Assembly: GCA_022702705.1 (NCBI GenBank)
Contig: CM040424.1
Location: forward strand, 142,729,165-142,793,164
DNA length: 64,000 bases
DNA from: Papilionanthe hookeriana x Papilionanthe teres
Taxonomy: Eukaryota > Streptophyta > Magnoliopsida > Asparagales > Orchidaceae
Direction of reading: 5' to 3'
Shown: one piece after another, positions 45,648-56,628 of the stretch
Position numbering within the stretch: position 1 is the stretch's first letter
How the letters are laid out: every line of letters starts with the position of its first letter
Position numbers and translations under genes: made by a program
Notes under the pieces: generated by a model
What the model saw: only the letters and a program-made list of their open reading frames with translations
Told to the model about the DNA's origin: nothing
The model's database searches: none

Positions 45648-45990
45648 ATGTATTCGGTTTAAGGGCTGTAAAGGCATGACACAGAAAAGTGGTTCAGAAT
45701 TCATAGAGGCATGACCTATGAACGGGTTCAGAGGCCATAGAGATGACCAGGAAAAGTGGTTCAGAGGCCTAGAGGCATGACTTATGAACGGGTTCAGGGG
45801 TCATAGAGGCATGACCTGGAAAACTGGTTCAGAGGTCGTAGAGGCATGACCTAAGAATGAGTTTAGGGGTCGTGAAGGTATGACCAAGAAAAGTGGTTCA
45901 GATGACGTATAGACATGATTATGAATAGGTTTAGGGGCTGTAAAAGCGTGGCCCGTCTTAGTGGTTCAATGGCCATAAAGGTATGACTAA
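45648..45990. repeat. Tandem minisatellite, about 36 bp units alternating as a ~71 bp dimer (block 2)
   Basis: Units ggttcagaggccatagaggc alternate between linkers atgacctatgaacg and atgacc.ggaaaagt, giving a dimeric period of about 71 bp. Homologous to block 1 on the other side of the 260 bp array. Confidence 0.8.
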
Positions 45991-47089
45991 GTTAGGCGAG
46001 AGGATAAATCCTCAAATGTCTATGCTACGTCAGAGAATATTGTCCTCGGGTCTTATGTCACTCTTTGAGAGGTAGGTAGGATGGTTCAGGAGCCCAGTAG
46101 TAAAGCCAAAACATTGAACATGAGATATTCTTATAAAAGGACTGACTAGAATGTCGTGTGGTTCTAGAAAGATTGGAGTGAGTGGCTATAGAGATGAACA
46201 TGTCAAAATACAAGATGTCCTCACAATAGAGCTGACTCTAAGGTCATAAGGCTTAAGGAACATCAAAGTATATAGATATGGAGCCAACAACACTCTCATA
46301 AAAGAATCGACTAAAACATCATGTGGTTTGAGAGATGTCCAATGCCAGTTGGGCAAAGCAATCTAGCAATCTAAGACGGGCGATAAGGCGCGAAGCGATC
46401 CTCACCATATGCAACATCAAGGTATCATTGGATATCAAAATAATGTGACTAGACACGGATTTTTTGACCCTCTGAAGTTGTTCTAACCAATGCATCATTT
46501 CCATTGATTAGGTGATGAAAATCAACCTAGTCGAACACAGTGTCGAAGGGGATAGGATGAACAAAGCGATCCAACCTTATAGTACCTTGCGGACTTGAGC
46601 GGTGTAATTCTTACTGGGGAGTTCTGCGGGTAACAAAAACATGCTTACAGTAAAAATAAAACTACAAAAATTAAAAATAAGAGTAAAAATAAGTTGATCA
46701 AATTTTATTTTATTGATCAAATTTTATTTTAATTTTATTATATATGTGAGATTCAAAAGGATTTCTATGTAGTGGAGGATAACATAAAAGCAAATCAACA
46801 CAAACTAATATAACTTCACAACCACAACAAAAAGAAAATACATGGTAGTGAATTGAAAGTTAAAACATAAAATTTTAAGTGAAAGTTAACTCTATTTCTA
46901 AACTTCCATAATATATTAGGAATAAGTTCATCACAAACCAACGAAATACACTAAAATAAGAATGTTAACTCATTTATTACCACGTAAATAAAACATAACT
47001 ACTCATCACAACATAAACACATACACTATTCTCTAACATAACAACAAATAACACAACACTGGTCCAAACAACAATGACAAATAAAAATT
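45991..47089. other. No recognisable gene
   Basis: Continues the texture of the tandem block to about 46600 (acatgagat, gtcgtgtggttc and similar phrases), then AT-rich DNA. tgatcaaattttatttta is repeated at 46694 and 46715. The 61-codon minus frame at 46319-46504 is not recognised. Confidence 0.4.
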
Positions 47090-48260
47090 CAAACTCAATT
47101 ATAACATACTTAAATCACTCCTCTTTCTTATCACCATCATCATCATCATCATCATCATCCCAGCAACTTGTAAAATCATAATGAGGGTAATGTGGATATG
47201 AACAAAATACCACATTCTGATCACCTCAGATAAGTTTTTCTAAAAATGTGTGATATTTTTCTTCATAATCACTATGCCTTCTCATATAATTATCAATATG
47301 ATCTACACAAATTTCCAAATTTAGTATCTTATCTGTAGGTTGATGTTATCCATCATCATTTGCATTAACTGTGTTTGCAAATCAGGACTAGTAGATTGGC
47401 CACGGGATGATGATGCACGAGATGTAGAAGCATAAGATGTAGAAGCACCAGAACTTCTAGAAAATCCTCCTCTCCAGTCCAAAAATAGAATGCTCGTAAT
47501 AAGAGTTCACATTCATACTTGTGATAGGATTTAGAGGTTGTAAAATATCTTCCCAACTATCAAACCTTACACCATCTTACTCACATAAAGAAAAGATCAA
47601 GGATGCAAATCCAAAACCTACAGTAGCGGCTGCTCTTGTAGAACTAGTAATGGCCTGATAAATAAGAGATCCAATATCAATAGGCGTATATTGTTGAATG
47701 CAATAGTTCAAAGTGGCTCTTTCTCTGGTTACTTCACTAATATGATTCGTAGGGAGAAAACAAGTAGAAATGAAATACTGCCATGCTTTTCCTGTGGCAT
47801 CCAACTTTGATGTGGGAAATTTAATCTTCTTCCACTTGTAATTTTTCATAATCTTCTTCCTGCAGTCAATGAAAATATGATCTCATAGAATTCTTTCTCT
47901 GTATGATTATAATTTGCATTTAAAACACATCGTATCCAAAGGTAGGTGGTAAAATATATTAATTACCTCAGGGGGAAATGCTACTAATTTTCCTCTTACC
48001 ATCACTTGATCCTCCTCAGCTTTAGAGAGATTAAAATAGAACTCCCAGACTACAAAAATCACAAAAATATCAGAAAAACAAAAAAAATGTTCCCACTATC
48101 GGTGGACAATCAAATCTTCCATTTCTCTGCCCCGGATTATTAAAACACCACTCATGAATCAAATTTATAAACTACATCGCATTTACATATCTATCCTGAC
48201 CTTTCGCACTTACAAACTTGATCGAATCAAAAGTTGCCTTCCCTTTGCTCCTCTTCATTT
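47090..48260 (-). pseudogene. Plant transposon-protein-like ORF, broken
   Basis: The minus strand begins MKRSKGKATFDSIKFVSAKG (ATG near 48258), then FINLIHEWCFNNPGQRNGRF, VLFYFNLS-like sequence, VRGKLVAFPPEVINIFYHL, and from 47849 a 90-codon frame with CFLPTNHISEVTRERATLN and YTPIDIGSLIYQAI. These blocks follow the order of the widespread 'putative plant transposon protein' domain found in large retroelements of uncertain function. Several stops and shifts. It lies downstream of element A's pol on the same strand, where Athila elements may carry an extra ORF (inference). Confidence 0.5.
47131..47159. repeat. (ATC)n microsatellite
   Basis: About eight cat/atc units in the 3' part of the plant-transposon-protein relic. 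Confidence 0.8.
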
Positions 48261-49089
48261 TTGAGGCTATTTCTAAAAATCATGTAAACTTCAAAATAAA
48301 TTTTAAACTCAATCCTAAATCACTGATCTAACTTCCAAAATCTTAAACTAACATTTCCATGTAATATCCATCAAATTTTCTTAGATTTTCATCATAAATA
48401 GTAATTTTTAGATTTTCCATAACGTACTCTAAATCTATGGTGAAAATAAAAAATCTTCACATAGAAGTGAAGCTCTTACCTTGAGAAGATGAAACTAGCA
48501 AATTTGGCTCAATTTCACCGAATATTCTCCAAATTTGGAGAAGCCCTAGGACCAAAATCACAACTAACAGAGGAAGAAGAAGATTATAGAGGTAAAATGG
48601 AGTTTTTCAGCTCAATTCTTCACTTAAAACCGTTTGTGAACCAGTTTTCATGAACCAGCGCTTGAGCGCGACTTTTTTGGCACTTAGGCGCCTATCTCTC
48701 AGGTAAGCTTGCGCTTAAGCTCGGGGTTATGAGGCTTAAACGCCCATGCACAAATTTGGATAGTTTTAATTTTTAAGTTAAATGCACATCTTACTTAAGT
48801 CATCCACCCCTAAATGGTCTATATAAATCTAAGTAACTATTTTCTTCCCCTTCTATTTTCCTCTTTCTCAAATTCACAACTTTCCATGATTTGGTTCGAT
48901 CATAATTAACACATAATTTTCACTCAAACAAACACTTTCATTCACATGTCCAACAAATACAAACACAATTCACACAACTTATCTCCACTCCAAAAAATTT
49001 TGGATGAGATAACATCTAAATACATCACAACATAAAACAAACTTAACATCAAACACACTTAAAACAAAAAAACACTAACAACAAGCAAA
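48261..49089. other. Intergenic, with cgcttaagcg motifs and a TATA-like site
   Basis: cagcgcttgagcgcg, ggcacttaggcgcc and gcgcttaagc lie at 48655-48725, and tctatataaatct at about 48820 precedes a CT-rich stretch, resembling a plus-strand promoter. No gene is recognised. Confidence 0.35.
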
Positions 49090-49557
49090 CTAAAAAGACT
49101 CTCAAACTTAACTCTATTGTCCATTAGAGGGAACATATCCCTATCCTTCATTTGTTCCTTTTGAACCATTTGGTACACAGATTTTATAGAACGGATGATG
49201 ATGAAGAACTATTTTTTAGTCTTGTTCGATCCACTTGTTTTTTAGATACATCACCTTCTCCGCTTCTTCAATATAACTTGTATGACTGAATTGCATTATG
49301 AGTTGTCATCCAATATGTGCCAAGTGTGCATTAGTTTCATTCAACTTTGCTTCAATTGAAGCCACATCAGCCTCAATTTTTACAATATTTTTTGTTATTC
49401 CATTTATACTAATGTATATGAATCCATTGTATAACTCTTGCACACTTTGACTTACAAAATTCTTCTTGATAGCCTCATCTTTGTTCTTCAATTCATTCTC
49501 CCATGAAAAAGTTCTTGCTAACTTAATCACTTCTTTTTTAATCAAAACTCTCTTCAT
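49090..49557 (-). CDS. Unrecognised short open frame, minus strand
   Basis: MKRVLIKKEVIKLARTFSWE from ATG 49557 runs 83 codons to a stop at 49306. Further readable sequence past the stop includes SYIEEAEKVMYLKNKWIEQD. A heptad-like VKIEADVASIEAKLNETNAH suggests a coiled coil. A TATA-like ctataaatagc lies about 55 bp upstream on the minus strand. It sits in the 3' region of element A and could be a relic of an extra retroelement ORF. I do not recognise the family. Confidence 0.3.
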
Positions 49558-49986
49558 TTAGACTTTAGGATGAAAATTTGGAGAAGGAAAAGAATCTCTT
49601 CATTTCCATGCTATTTATAGAGTTTAGAGGATCCTAAACCACCTACCCACGTTCACAAACCACTAAACGTTCAAGATAACTTCCCCACATTTAACCCTAG
49701 AACATTATTTAAGCATATTTTTTAACTACTGCACTTAAGCGCCGAAGTTGGCGCTTAAGCGTTGATGCTCATTTAAGCACAGGTCAGCTTAACGTCCAAA
49801 TACTCATTCTAACACGTCTAAGTCATCAATTAATGTCTTAGAGTTATCATAACATATTCCAAATACAACCACATTTTCTAAAACAAACACAACAGCGTAA
49901 CATTAAAAATGAAAACACATTAATAACTATGGGTTGCCTCCCACATATCGCTTGATTTTTCGTTGTCAGCACAACGTACCCAGTGT

Positions 49987-50361
49987 TTATTCTTGGTGAC
50001 CAAACATCATAAGATTATTCAATTTAATTTGATCCCCTAAGAAATAGGGTTTCAGTATATGACCTTTCACGTTGAATATTTTAATAGTTTTTAGATCTTT
50101 GATATTAACAGCTCTATAAGGATAAACTTTTATCACAATAAATGACCCCATCCATCTGGACTGAAGTTTTCCTGAAAATAATCTTAACCTTGCATTATAT
50201 AGCAAAACTTGTTTTCCTGACTCAAAATTATTGGTAAGAATTCTCTGATCATGCCACTTCTTCATCTTTTCCTTATAAATCTTAGCACTCTCATAAGATT
50301 CATTCCTTTTCTCTTCCAGCTCATTAAATTGTAATAATCCCTTTTCATCAGCATCCTTCAA
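49987..50361 (-). pseudogene. Athila element A: C-terminal end of integrase/pol
   Basis: 124-codon frame with ELEEKRNESYESAKIYKEKM, KKWHDQRI, LLYNARLRLFSGKLQSRWMG and FIVIKVYPYRAVNI, then KGHILKPYF. It matches element B at 63451-63825. The GHRLKPYF ending is typical of Athila integrase C-termini. The stop is followed (minus strand) by the gggaggcaaccca motif near 49930, also seen after element B's pol. Confidence 0.8.
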
Positions 50362-50599
50362 ATTATAGTTAAATTCCTTAATATCTTAATATGCTTTAAT
50401 CTCAAGTTCAATTGGTAAATGACAAGCTTTCCCATATATTAATCTGTGTGGGAACATTCCTATAGGAGTTGTATATGCAATCCTATAAGCCCGCATAGAA
50501 TAATCAAGTTAGACTTACCAATCCATTTTTGTTGGATTTACAAAATTTGTTAAATTTCTTTTAATTTCTCAATTGGATAATTCAGCCAAACCACTTGTT

Positions 50600-51200
50600 T
50601 GAGGGTGATGAGCAGTAGAAATTCGAAGGTTAATATGATATTTCTTTATTAATTTCTCTATAATTGCATTTTTGAAATGACTTCCCCCCAACAGTTATGA
50701 TCACTCTTGACATTCCAAATCTACAAAATATGTTCATTCTTAAAAATTTTGCAACACTTTGAGCGTCACATCGAGGTAAAAAAATAGCTTTTATCCATTT
50801 ATATACATAGTCTACTGCTAAAAATATATATAAATTTTCGAAAGATAGTTTAAATAGTCCCATGAAATCTAATCCCCAAATATCAAATATCTCGACTTCC
50901 AAAATATAATTGAGGGGCATCTCATTTCTAATAGAAATATTGCCTACACGTTGACAATGATCACAATTTTTAATATAAGCATTAACGTCTCTAAAGATAG
51001 TAGGCTAATAAAATCCAGATTGTAAAATTTTGTATGTTGTTTTATAAACACCAAAATGTCCACCAAAATCAGAATCATGACATTTTTGGATAATTTCATA
51101 AGTTTTTTTAAAGGAACACATTTTTAAATAATTAGTCCTTCTTTATATAAAAATGGGTCATCCCAAAAATAATTCTTAGCTTCAAATAAAAATTTCCTAT
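50600..51200 (-). pseudogene. Athila element A: integrase, broken
   Basis: Readable: LEVEIFDIWGLDFMGLFKLS (first catalytic Asp), YKWIKAIFLPRCDAQSVAKF, FGMSRVIITVGGKSFQ (second Asp lost: DGG is VGG). The zinc-binding region upstream is shattered by frame shifts. Integrase inserts element DNA into the genome. This copy cannot act. Confidence 0.8.
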
Positions 51201-51299
51201 TTTGTTGGTGTGTCTGACCATATGATATAATTTTACTAACAATAAATTTCACAACATCTGCATACCATGGAATATGTCACTCAATAACATTAAAAAAAA

Positions 51300-52800
51300 T
51301 TTCATCTGAAAAATGTTCATTAATTTCTTTTTCAAAACAAAGTGATTTTTCATATTCAAGCTTGGACAGATGATCAGTACTTTGATTATCAGCTCCCTTT
51401 CTATCTACTATTTCAAAATCAAATTACTGCAAAAGAAGAATCCATCTTATCAGTCTTGGTTTTGCACTACATATTTGATTCTAATTAAATATGATCTGAA
51501 TCTATCAAAAGAAAATATTATTGCTAAAACCTCTTTCTTAGTTGTGGTATAATTAATTTGAACTTCATTAAAAGTTTTACAAGCATAGTAAATTAATTTG
51601 AAAATCTTATCATGTTTATGTCCTAAAACAGCTCCAATAGCCTAATCATTTGCATCACACATTAATTCAAATGGTTTTTTCCAATTTGGTGAAATAATAA
51701 CTAGTCATTCACTAATTTGTTTTTAATAGCTCAAAAGCTTTTTAGCACTCCTTATCAAAATTAAAAATTACATCTTTTTCGAGCAAATGACATAGTGGCT
51801 TAGTAATTTTTTAGAAGTCTTTAATATATCTCTTGTAGAATCCAGCATGTCCTAAAAACTCCTAATTTCACTCACATTTATTGGGTGGGGTAAATTAGTG
51901 ATCCCTTGAATTTTTGCAAGATCTACTTCCATACCTTTCTCTGATATGTGATTTCATAAAATAATTCCTCCTGCTACCATAAACAGACATTTTTCCCAAT
52001 TAACGACTAAATTTGTTTCTTCACAGTATTTAAGATCTAGTGATAAATGTTTTAAACATGGTTCAATTGAAGTTCCAAACACAAAAAAATCATCCATAAA
52101 AAATTCAATTCCTTTTTCAATTATATCACAGAAAACAGCCATCATACTTCTTTGAAATGTAGCAGGGGCATTACATAAGCTAAAAAGCATTCTTTTAAAA
52201 GAAAATGTACAATAAGAACTGGTAAACGTTGTTTTCTCTTGATCCTTAGGAGAAATTTGTATTTGGTGATAACCAGTATATCCATACAGAAAACAAAAGT
52301 ATTTATGTCACAGCTAGTTTATCCAAAGCATTTGATCTTGAAAGGGTAATAGAAAATGATCTTTTCTAGTGGCAAAATTTAATTTTCTATAATCAATGCA
52401 TATTCACCATCCTGTGACTTATCTTATTGGTATTAATTCATTCTTTTAATTAATAGTTACAGTCACTCATCCTTTCTGTAGAACACATGAATTGGCTAAC
52501 CCATACACTATCTAAAATATGATAGATAATTCCAGCATCAAACCACTTTAAAATTTCTTTCTAAGAATTTCTTTCTAAGAATTTCTTTTATAATGGGATT
52601 TAATCTCCTTTGAGGATCAGCTTTAAGTTTACAATTTTCTTCAAAAAGAGTTCTATGAATACAAATTGAAGAGTTGATTCCTTTGATATCAGCAAATATC
52701 CATCCAAAGGCTTTCTTATATTTCTTCAAAGCTTTCATTAGACTCTCTTCTTCTTCCAAAGTTAAATTTGAGAAAATTATAACCGGCAAAGTAGAGGAAT
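51300..52800 (-). pseudogene. Athila element A: reverse transcriptase and RNase H, broken
   Basis: N-terminal side at 52789-52538 reads ALKKYKKAFGWIFADIKGIN and SICIHRTLFE. The palm at 52190-51954 reads LCNAPATFQRSMMAVFCDII and the catalytic EFFMDDFFVFG. RNase H homology continues to about 51300 with many stops. The middle of the palm (52200-52540) is only partly readable. Confidence 0.85.
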
Positions 52801-53054
52801 CACCTAAAAGGCTGATTTTAAATGTTTAGGAAGTAAATTTAATTCATGTTCAGGAGGTTTTTCAATTGATGGACAAAAAGATTTGTCTTTTTCTGTCATG
52901 TCCAAAACTTCAAAACTTTCATGAGCATAATTTGAATCTTCTTCAAGAAAATCATTAAATTGTTCCAATTCCTCTTCTTGCTTATGCTCCAATTCTTTCA
53001 TTTCAGATTTCTTTTCATAAGTTATTTTGAATTGGCATTCACTTAGATATCTTA

Positions 53055-53507
53055 TTACATCATCTTGAAACATTCATCATCTTTACCTTTTGTAGGGTAT
53101 TTCATTGATTTTGAAATATTAAAAGCAAATGTTTGATCATTGACGCACAGAGTTAATTCCTCATTTTTCACATCTATCATTGCTTTTCCTGTAGCAAGGA
53201 AAGGTCTCCCCCAAATGATAAGTATCTCTTTATCTTCCTTCATATCAAGCACAATGAAATTGACCACATAGATAAATCGATACACTTTTACCAAAACATC
53301 TTCTATAACTCTTTTATGATATGTTGTTGCACGATTTACTAATTGCAAAGTTATATTAGTAGGGGATATTTCTCCTAATCCCAGACTTTTAAAAGTAGAT
53401 AATGACATAAGGTTAATGTTTGCACCTAAATCACATAAAGCTTTCCAATAAAATCTGTCTCCTAATGAATTCTCTTCAATCATTGAAATTGGTAAAGAAA
53501 AATTCAT
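53055..53507 (-). pseudogene. Athila element A: aspartic protease region
   Basis: Open for 150 codons. Active-site motif reads CDLGANINLMSL, where DLGAS is usual (Ser to Asn). Then EDVLVKVYRFIYVVNFIVLD, IIWGRPFLATGKAMIDV and FAFNISKSMKYPT follow family order. Retropepsins cleave the polyprotein. It is preceded almost directly by mid-gag sequence, showing an internal deletion of the gag C-terminus. The following 52804-53073 frame is the acidic linker to reverse transcriptase. Confidence 0.8.
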
Positions 53508-53529
53508 TCCAAATTGGTTTATCTTCCTT

Positions 53530-54389
53530 GAATTGTTGAAACTTGATTTGCTAACATTGCCAAAGCATCAGCTTCATGAATATTGTCTACATTCTTAGGA
53601 TGTATCCTTTAAGAAAGCCATTAAAAATTATCAGTAGCCATTTCTTTAATTAAAGCATAAGTATCATAAAATGATTTTGCCATAAATGAACCAGTAGCAG
53701 CGGCATCGATAATAGATCTAAAAGATCCAACTAATCCATTATAGAAAGTTTGAATAATTAACCAATTCAGCACAGCATGGTGTGGGCACTTTCTTAGGAT
53801 TTCTTTAAATCATTCCCAAACTTCATAAATAGATTCTCCTTCAAACTAACAAAAATATGAAATATCATTTTTAAGTGTGGCAGTTTTTTATGGTGAAAAA
53901 TATTTAGCAAGGAATTTCTGCACCAAATCACCCCAATTTCTGATAGTTCCAGGTGCTAACGAATTCAACCATATCTTAGCCTTATCCCTTAATGAGAATG
54001 GAAAAATTCTATGTCTAATAACATCATCTAAAACACCATCAAATTTAAATGTAGCACATAATTCTAGAAAATTGGCAAGATGTAAATTTGGATCTTGAAT
54101 TGGTGCTCCCCCAAACTGATTATTTGATACCATTTTGATAATAGAAATTATAAGTTCAAATGAATTAGCAGCTACAATAGGATTTTGAATACTACCTTAA
54201 AGTTAATCCACTGTAAGGGTTTTCTTAATCTCTTAAAGATCTAAATTCTTGATGAATTTCAGCATTTTGATTTTTTTGGTTTACCATTTCTTGAAAATTT
54301 TGAATTTTTTCTATAATTTTAATTTTTGTTATAGTTCTTTCTAATTCAGAATCGTATGGCACTAGTCCTTCAGAACCTGAACTAGGCAT
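53530..54389 (-). pseudogene. Athila element A: gag, truncated internally
   Basis: ATG at 54389 (MPSSGSEGLVPYDSELE). The clear part at 54133-53888 reads NNQFGGAPIQDPNLHLANF, LELCATFKF and FSLRDKAKIWLNSLAPGTI, then FEGESIYEVWE, LIIQTFYNGLVGSFRSIID and AAATGSFMAKSF with stops. Compared with element B, the Asn-rich and Gly-rich second half of gag is absent: sequence passes from mid-gag to protease in under 100 bp where B needs about 0.9 kb. Confidence 0.8.
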
Positions 54390-54558
54390 AAATTAATACA
54401 AAATAACAATGAAATTAAACTAAAACTGCACATAAACATATAAAAACAACACTGCAATATTCCTATAATAAATCTAAAAGTTTAAATAAGACTTTTCTAA
54501 ATGTAAAATTTTTTTTCTAAAAATTCCTTCAAAATTTTAAATAAATTTTCTTTTTGCT

Positions 54559-54678
54559 TCCCGGCAACGGCACCGAAAACTTGATTCTACTACGAAATGA
54601 TAATACGTGAATATTATGATTTATGATATAATTTTCTATTTTTCTTGAATAATTTTTTTTTCTTTACAACGGCGCCCA
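54559..54678 (-). promoter_or_regulatory. Element A: two tRNA-Asp-type primer binding sites
   Basis: The minus strand has tgggcgccgttgtaa (54664-54678) next to the LTR end and, 104 bp further in, tcggtgccgttgccggga (54559-54576). Both resemble tggcgccgttgccgggga, the Athila primer site complementary to tRNA-Asp. The inner copy is the better match. Element B shows the same arrangement. Confidence 0.75.
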
Positions 54679-54683
54679 AAATT

Positions 54684-56343
54684 TGACTTTGATGCAATTA
54701 AGAGTCCAACTGTTATATTTAATATTTTGGATTCTACGTAATTATACGTATTGTTATCAAGTCATATAGGACTTTCTGATTAAGCATCAAAAAATCGAAC
54801 CCATATAGAAGCTTATAAACTTATAATAAGGAATTAGAATACAAAATCTATTTAGGAAAAGATACTTACTTAAACTCTAGAGAATATCGTAGGATTGAAT
54901 GTTCAATTCTTTTTTGGTAATATTTGATATTATGAAATAAAGTAAACAATTAACTAACTTTAACAAGATTTTTATAAGATTAAAGAAGTATAAATAAAAA
55001 TGCCTTTTTCCATGTCATGAATAAGTAATAATTATGAGAGTTATGTTGTGGAAGTATTCAAAATGTGTTGTGTCAAATAAAAGCAATATTATTCTTTACC
55101 CTTAATAGAGATGTTACAAAGAACATTGGCTAGTTTAAAGTTTGAATAGTTTTGAAGACCGATTTGGTAGGGAAGATACTAGCTCTCACTCTAGAGTTCC
55201 CTCATTTTCCTTCTCCTAAGGGCTAACTTCTCGTATCAAAAGCCAAAAAGTTACACCAAATTGGGGGCTTAGTTTGTCACCCTAAACCTCTAGATCTACA
55301 CCTATTAAAGTTTATTTCTCTATTTATTTGCACTCAATTATATGAATTACATTCTCATCCATACAATATCATGTGATTTTTACCATTAGTTGACTGAGAC
55401 AATACCATCATAGATTTTACATGTTCTTACAAAAAATGTTAACATCTTAATTGGCCAAATCAAGAAGTAAATGAAATACAAGGATTAAATCATCACAACT
55501 TATTCCAACCTTAAAGATTAATACTTCCACAACCTCCATCCAACACTTAGTTACTTTACATTTTAAGGAAAAATATAATGAAAACTACTCAGAATTCATA
55601 GTAAAAACACCAAAATAATTAATTTTAAAAGTATAAATCATGTAGAAACACAAGAAGTTTAAATTCAAACCAAATGTAATACAAAGATAAAAACTTATCT
55701 CAAATTCCTCTCCACCACACTCTTGAAGTTCCTCTGAATCTCTTCATTTCTCTTACAAGACTCCCTAGAACTGGTCACCTAACCCTAAAGGGTTAAAATC
55801 TCTCTAAATCACTAAAAAATAATGGATTCTTACTTAGAATTCTCTACCCACCTTCCCCTTCACTAGAAATAATATAAGTGAGAAGAAACCCTCCAAGTCC
55901 TTCTTTTTATAACTATTCAAAAGCTCCCTTGGTGTCTCTTCAAAAAGTGTCTACATTCAATGAATCTCCCAAGAGATGCCTCCTTTCAAGAGCCATTTGA
56001 ATGTATTTCCACGTCCATTATTAGTTATTCATGTTTTTATCAATGGTTGCCTCAAACGCCCCTTCAAAATTTGTCAAAATTTGTTTAAACTTTCATAGTA
56101 ACTACCTTAAGATTAAGCGTGTGGCCTTTGGTGCGTGGCCTTTGGCGCTTAGGCGTCCCAGTTCATTTTCACCCATTCTTCAGTTTTGCTCCAAATTTGA
56201 TCCTTTTTCACTCCTTTTTTCATATTTTATAAATTTAATTGTACATGTAAGAAAAACACACAAATACCTTCCATTAAAGTGCAATATCCTCAAAATTAGG
56301 TATAAAAATGTGTACATAAATGATATATATTATAGGTATATCA
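54684..56343 (-). mobile_element. Athila element A: 5' LTR (minus), about 1.66 kb
   Basis: Minus-strand start tgatatacc at 56343 and end aaagtca at 54684, followed by aattt and the primer site. The TG...CA ends and the length match the LTR of element B (1.69 kb). U3 has the conserved acactttaa / ggagcaaaa blocks but carries a gcgcttaggcg motif where the B-type LTRs have gccgacggcg. Confidence 0.8.
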
Positions 56344-56373
56344 ATCATCAAAGATCCGTGTCATTGCTCACTA

Positions 56374-56495
56374 ATAGGTTGCACTGGTGATCTTTAACCT
56401 GAACAACATTACCATTTAGTAGTACTCTCCAATCGGTGTTCTGAATGTTGTGAGCTTCTCATCTTCTGGCATCATCTTTATCTGATAGTTCCTGG
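56374..56495 (-). pseudogene. Fragment of an older Gypsy reverse transcriptase
   Basis: The minus strand reads SRNYQIKMMPEDEKLTTF, RTPIGEYY, a stop, then MVMLFRLKITSATY. This corresponds to the palm segment G-YNQI-M-PEDE-KT-F-TP-G-YYY-VMPFGLKNA-ATY of Gypsy elements, in a version closer to Tat/Ogre-type than to Athila. It lies between the two Athila LTRs, so it appears to be the target they entered. Confidence 0.7.
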
Positions 56496-56628
56496 ATGAC
56501 TTTTCATAAAAGAGAAGATTTTGTGGGTTCACATGATATTAATTATTAAATCTACAATTGGTAGCGAGAATTCATTCTTTGAACATGCTTTGTTCAAATC
56601 TTTGAAATTGACCCAAGAAAAAAATGTT

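Noticed and set aside
44400..45990. CRISPR-like array
   Set aside because: Units vary and are directly tandem without unique spacers; the genome is a plant's.
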